Origin: Hyphomicrobiales bacterium
GTDB lineage: Bacteria > Pseudomonadota > Alphaproteobacteria > Rhizobiales > Xanthobacteraceae
Assembly (NCBI GenBank): GCA_003164375.1
Contig: PLTE01000090.1
Span: 995 to 9,280 of the forward strand
Length of the DNA: 8,286 nt
Reading direction: 5' to 3'
Shown: positions 5,301 through 8,286 of the stretch, in pieces
Layout: the number at the start of each line of letters is the position of its first letter
How positions within the stretch are numbered: position 1 is the stretch's first letter
Position numbers and translations under genes: made by a program
Notes under the pieces: generated by a model
The model's database searches: none
Told to the model about the DNA's origin: nothing
Seen by the model: the letters and a program-made list of their open reading frames with translations, nothing else

Positions 5301-7100
5301 GTGATTCATTCGCTGCTGCCCCGGCATGCCGCCGTCGTTGGCATAGCCGTAGCTTTGAGCCTGCCCGCAGCGCTCACCGCCCAAGCTCTGGTGAGCCAAG
5401 CTCTTGCCGCCCAGGCGCCGGCGCAACAGGAACTCTTGCCCGAGAATGCCGCCGGCAGTTACTTGGCGGCGCGCCATGCCGGCGCCGAGCGCGATGCTGC
5501 GGCCGCGGCGGCCTATTATCTCAATGTGCTGAAACTCGATCCGCGCAATCCGGATCTGCTCGGCCGCACCTTTCTTTCGGTGCTTACCGATGGCGACGTT
5601 GACGAGGCGAGCAAGCTCGCCGAGCGGCTTCTTGCGGTCGATCATACCGATCGCATTGCGCGTCTGGTGCTCGGCATCCGCGAGCTGAAACAGAAGCATT
5701 ACAGCGCTGCCCGGCAGGACTTCTCCCAATCGGTGCGTGGTCCGGTAACCGACCTGACGGCGACGCTGCTAACCGGATGGGCGCTTTACGGCGAAGGCGA
5801 TTCGCACGCTGCGATCGACTCCATGGACAAGCTGTCGGGCCCGGATTGGTACTCCATCTTCAGGGATCTGCACGCCGGACTGATCCTCGATCTCGCCAAC
5901 AACAAGAAAGAGGCCGGCAAGCGCTTCGAGCGCACCTACAAGGCTGACCTGACGGCATTGCGCGAGGTGCAGGCCTATGGCCGCTTCCTGTCGCGCACCG
6001 CCGGCAAGGACGATGCGCTCAAGATCTACCAGGCTTTCGACAAGGTGCTTCCGGATCATCCGCTCATTAAGCAAGAGATGAAGGAGGTTGCCGATGGCGT
6101 GAAGTTGCCGCCGCTCGTCGATTCGCCCCAGGCCGGCGCTGCCGAAGCGCTGTACGGGCTCGGCGCCTCGATCGGACGCCGCGGCGGCGAGGACTTGGCT
6201 CTCGTTTACCTGCAATTGGCGCTCTATCTCGATCCGTCGCACGCAATGGCGCTGCTTTCGCTCGGCGATCTCTATGAGGATCTTAAAAAGCCCAATCTTG
6301 CGATCAAAGCCTATGAGCGGGTTCCGGCGAGTTCGCCGTTGTCGCGCAATGCCGGAATCCAGCTTGCCGTCGATCTCGATTCGCTCGATCGCACGGCCGA
6401 AGCCAAGAAGCGACTCGAGCACGTCATTGCCGAGCATCCCAAGGACACCGAGGCGATCGTCGAACTCGGCAATATTCAGCGCGGCCGCAAGGAATTCGCC
6501 GACTGCGCCGAGACCTACGGCAAGGCCATCGACACCGTCCCGAACCCGGAGAAATCGAACTGGGTGATGTTCTACTTCCGCGGCATCTGCTACGAGCGAT
6601 CGCACCAATGGCCGGCCGCCGAAGCCGACATGAAAAAGGCGCTCCAACTCTATCCCGAGCAGCCGCTGGTGCTCAATTATCTCGGCTATTCGTGGGTTGA
6701 TCAGGGCGTCCATCTCGACGAAGGCATGGACATGATCCGCCGTTCGGTCGAGCAGCACCCGGACGACGGTTATATCGTCGACTCGCTGGGCTGGGCTTTT
6801 TTCCGCACTGGCAATTACGACGAGGCGGTCAAGAATCTCGAGCGCGCCGTCGAGCTCAAGCCCGAGGATCCGACCATCAATGACCATCTCGGCGACGCTT
6901 ATTGGCGCGTCGGGCGCATGCTCGAAGCGCATTTCCAATGGTCGCACGCCAAGGACCTCAATCCGGACAAGGAAGACTTGCCCAAGATCGAGGCCAAGCT
7001 CAAAGACGGTCTGCCCCCCGATACTTCGTCGGCAGCCGACGCCGAAAAGCCCAATTCGGCTGATGCCGATAAGGCAAAAAAGGCCGGTAACGGCGGATAA
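5301..7100 (+). CDS. Exported tetratricopeptide-repeat protein
   Basis: This gene encodes 599 residues from GTG 5301. Residues 1-29 are a signal peptide: a short basic N-terminus, a hydrophobic core (AAVVGIAVALSL) and an AQA cleavage site at 27-29. There is no lipobox cysteine, so a periplasmic soluble protein is expected. TPR-type helix pairs fill ~52-555, clearest at ~276-312, 386-413, 422-451, 456-487, 490-521 and 524-554. The last three include LNYLGYSWVDQG (458-469), VDSLGWAFFRTGNYDEA and HLGDAYWRVGR, a block conserved across proteobacterial TPR proteins of this type. The tail 569-599 is charged, Ala-rich and probably disordered. TPRs bind partner proteins; no catalytic domain is seen and the partner is unknown. 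The gene is nine bases from ispE and likely shares its transcript, an order I recall from related genomes. The job could be envelope assembly, but this is inference. Confidence 0.88.
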   Translation: MIHSLLPRHAAVVGIAVALSLPAALTAQALVSQALAAQAPAQQELLPENAAGSYLAARHAGAERDAAAAAAYYLNVLKLDPRNPDLLGRTFLSVLTDGDVDEASKLAERLLAVDHTDRIARLVLGIRELKQKHYSAARQDFSQSVRGPVTDLTATLLTGWALYGEGDSHAAIDSMDKLSGPDWYSIFRDLHAGLILDLANNKKEAGKRFERTYKADLTALREVQAYGRFLSRTAGKDDALKIYQAFDKVLPDHPLIKQEMKEVADGVKLPPLVDSPQAGAAEALYGLGASIGRRGGEDLALVYLQLALYLDPSHAMALLSLGDLYEDLKKPNLAIKAYERVPASSPLSRNAGIQLAVDLDSLDRTAEAKKRLEHVIAEHPKDTEAIVELGNIQRGRKEFADCAETYGKAIDTVPNPEKSNWVMFYFRGICYERSHQWPAAEADMKKALQLYPEQPLVLNYLGYSWVDQGVHLDEGMDMIRRSVEQHPDDGYIVDSLGWAFFRTGNYDEAVKNLERAVELKPEDPTINDHLGDAYWRVGRMLEAHFQWSHAKDLNPDKEDLPKIEAKLKDGLPPDTSSAADAEKPNSADADKAKKAGNGG

Positions 7101-7102
7101 GG
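7099..7102 (+). promoter_or_regulatory. Ribosome binding site for ispE overlapping the TPR stop codon
   Basis: AAGG overlaps the TAA stop of the TPR gene (7098-7100) and lies seven bases before TTG 7110. This favours the TTG start over GTG 7134 and suggests translational coupling of the two genes. Confidence 0.45.
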
Positions 7103-7109
7103 CGCGTCT

Positions 7110-7997
7110 TTGGCCGCAAGTCTTGTCGAAACCGTGCTCGTCGAATCCGCGCCGGCCAAGGTCAATCTGACGCTGCGGGTGCTCCGCCGCCGCGCCGACG
7201 GCTATCACGACCTCGAAAGCCTGGTCGTGTTTGCCGGCGGCGGCGATCGCTTAAGCTTTACGCCAGGCGGCGCGCTCACACTAACGGTCGACGGGCCGCG
7301 CGCGGCGCATGCCGGCGAGATCGCCGACAACCTCGTGCTCAAAGCGGCGCGCGAGCTCAAAGCGCGTATCCCCGGCATCGCATTGGGCAGCTTTCGTCTC
7401 GAGAAGAATCTGCCGGTCGCGGCGGGTCTTGGCGGTGGCTCGGCCGATGCCGCCGCGGCGCTGCGGCTTCTGGCACGGGCAAACGCGATTGCGCCCCTCG
7501 ACCCGCGGCTCTACGCGGCGGCGGCCGCCACCGGCGCCGACGTGCCGGTCTGCCTCGATCCGCGGCCGCGGTTGATGCGCGGCATCGGCGAACAACTCTC
7601 GGAGCCTATTGCTCTGCCGCCGCTGCCGGCCGTGCTGGTCAATCCCGGCGTGGCGGTCGCGACCAAGCTCGTGTTTGCCGGCTGGACGCCGGCCGCGAAA
7701 TCTGACGTAGACGTCAAGCTCCCGGCGCTGGCAAAGATGTCGAGCGTCGAGCAGCTTTTGCGGCTCTTATCAGCGCAGACCAACGATCTCGAAGCCCCCG
7801 CGATCGCGATCGCCCCGGTCATCGCGGACACGCTCGCAGCATTGCGCGCTCTCGTCGGCTGTCGGCTTGCTCGCATGTCGGGCTCGGGCGCGACGTGTTT
7901 CGGAATATTTTCATCCGACCCGGATGCGGCGCAGGCGGCAAAGATTCTCTCCGCCGAAAATCCGAACTGGTGGGTAGGCGAAACCAAGCTCGGCTAA
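7110..7997 (+). CDS. ispE: 4-diphosphocytidyl-2-C-methyl-D-erythritol kinase (IspE)
   Basis: This gene encodes 295 residues from TTG 7110; GTG 7134 is the alternative start. IspE phosphorylates the 2-hydroxyl of CDP-methylerythritol with ATP in the cytosolic MEP pathway to isopentenyl diphosphate. It is a GHMP kinase and all landmarks are present: APAKVNLTLRV (14-24) with the catalytic-site Lys17, RRADGYHDLESLVVF (27-41) for substrate binding, the glycine-rich ATP loop PVAAGLGGGSADAAAA (102-117), TGADVP (141-146) with catalytic Asp144, NDLE (225-228) and the C-terminal MSGSGATCFGIF (256-267). Length is normal. It follows the TPR gene by nine bases, and its stop overlaps the stop of the convergent polyprenyl synthase gene. 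Identification is secure; only the start codon is open to doubt. Confidence 0.97.
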   Translation: MAASLVETVLVESAPAKVNLTLRVLRRRADGYHDLESLVVFAGGGDRLSFTPGGALTLTVDGPRAAHAGEIADNLVLKAARELKARIPGIALGSFRLEKNLPVAAGLGGGSADAAAALRLLARANAIAPLDPRLYAAAAATGADVPVCLDPRPRLMRGIGEQLSEPIALPPLPAVLVNPGVAVATKLVFAGWTPAAKSDVDVKLPALAKMSSVEQLLRLLSAQTNDLEAPAIAIAPVIADTLAALRALVGCRLARMSGSGATCFGIFSSDPDAAQAAKILSAENPNWWVGETKLG

Positions 7998-8286
7998 TGC
8001 GTCCGCGCGATGCAGAAGTCCACCGTTTCGACCAGCGCGGCTTTCATCGCAGAATCGGGAAACAATGCCAGCGCGTCGCGGGCGATAGCGCCGTAATGGT
8101 GGGCGCGGCCGATGGTGTCCTCGAGCGCGCGGTGCTTGACCATCAAACCAATGGCGTGATCGAGGTCGTCGTCCGTGGTCTCGCCGCGTTCCAGCGTGCG
8201 CCGCCAGAATTCGCGCTCCGCGTCGCTGCCGCGGCGGAAGGCAAGCACGACCGGCAGCGTAATCTTGCCCTCGCGGAAGTCATCGC
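7994..8286 (-). CDS. ispB: Polyprenyl (octaprenyl-type) diphosphate synthase, C-terminal fragment (5' end outside window)
   Basis: The frame reads leftward from the window edge to a TAG at 7996-7994, giving about 97 C-terminal residues. An internal GTG at 8248 is not the start, because the frame upstream continues with DDFREGKITLPVVLAFRRG, the second aspartate-rich region of trans-prenyl diphosphate synthases in the ubiquinone-type subgroup. The remainder (EREFWRRTLERG...DLDHAIGLM...ALEDTIGRAHHYGAIARDAL...) is the usual helical C-terminus. These enzymes extend farnesyl diphosphate with isopentenyl diphosphate to the C40-C50 chain used for the ubiquinone tail. Chain length cannot be read from this fragment, so the ispB symbol means the orthologous role only. 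The first DDxxD motif is outside the window. The gene converges on ispE with a 4-bp overlap. Confidence 0.9.
   Translation of the reverse strand, partial: DDFREGKITLPVVLAFRRGSDAEREFWRRTLERGETTDDDLDHAIGLMVKHRALEDTIGRAHHYGAIARDALALFPDSAMKAALVETVDFCIARTH

Noticed and set aside
5769..7208. 479-residue open frame on the minus strand opposite the TPR gene
   Set aside because: The plus strand has a convincing signal peptide and TPR repeats. The antisense frame has no recognisable domain and is the mirror of high-GC codon use.

Overview
This is a GC-rich chromosomal window from an alphaproteobacterium, most likely order Hyphomicrobiales (Rhizobiales), in or near the Bradyrhizobium/Rhodopseudomonas/Xanthobacteraceae group. 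Three things support this: the protein families read as typical of that group; the order ETF-QO, TPR protein, ispE and convergent polyprenyl synthetase is familiar from it; and a GCATGATC...GATCATGC palindromic repeat, common between genes in these genomes, lies upstream of the ETF-QO gene. The assignment rests on recalled family sequences, not on a search.

Layout: (1) 1-236, the 3' end of rnhB (ribonuclease HII). (2) 243-276, two overlapping, mutually exclusive hairpins. (3) 317-1843, a multi-pass membrane protein of the GT39/ArnT-PMT class. (4) 1884-1906, a perfect 10-bp stem-loop just before the ribosome binding site of (5) a half-size EamA/DMT-type transporter, 1925-2362. (6) 2376-3284, minus strand, a family 4-type uracil-DNA glycosylase. 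It lacks two of the four expected Fe-S cysteines, and its N-terminal linker carries what looks like an in-frame repeat insertion. (7) 3285-3426, a divergent intergenic region with the palindromic repeat. (8) 3427-5079, electron-transfer flavoprotein:ubiquinone oxidoreductase (ETF-QO). (9) 5080-5300, an intergenic region rich in inverted repeats. (10) 5301-7100, an exported TPR protein. (11) 7110-7997, ispE, probably co-transcribed with the TPR gene. (12) 7994-8286, minus strand, the C-terminal end of a polyprenyl diphosphate synthase whose stop codon overlaps that of ispE.

The right half has a loose metabolic logic. IspE works in the MEP pathway to isopentenyl diphosphate, the polyprenyl synthase would use that to build the ubiquinone side chain, and ETF-QO feeds electrons from acyl-CoA and amino-acid dehydrogenases into ubiquinone. 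Polyprenyl phosphates are also the usual donor carriers for GT39 enzymes. These are housekeeping genes. I see no defence system, CRISPR array, prophage, transposase or RNA gene. The points that most deserve a second look are the repeat-like segment inside the glycosylase gene, the loss of that enzyme's Fe-S ligands, and the nested palindromes upstream of the TPR gene.
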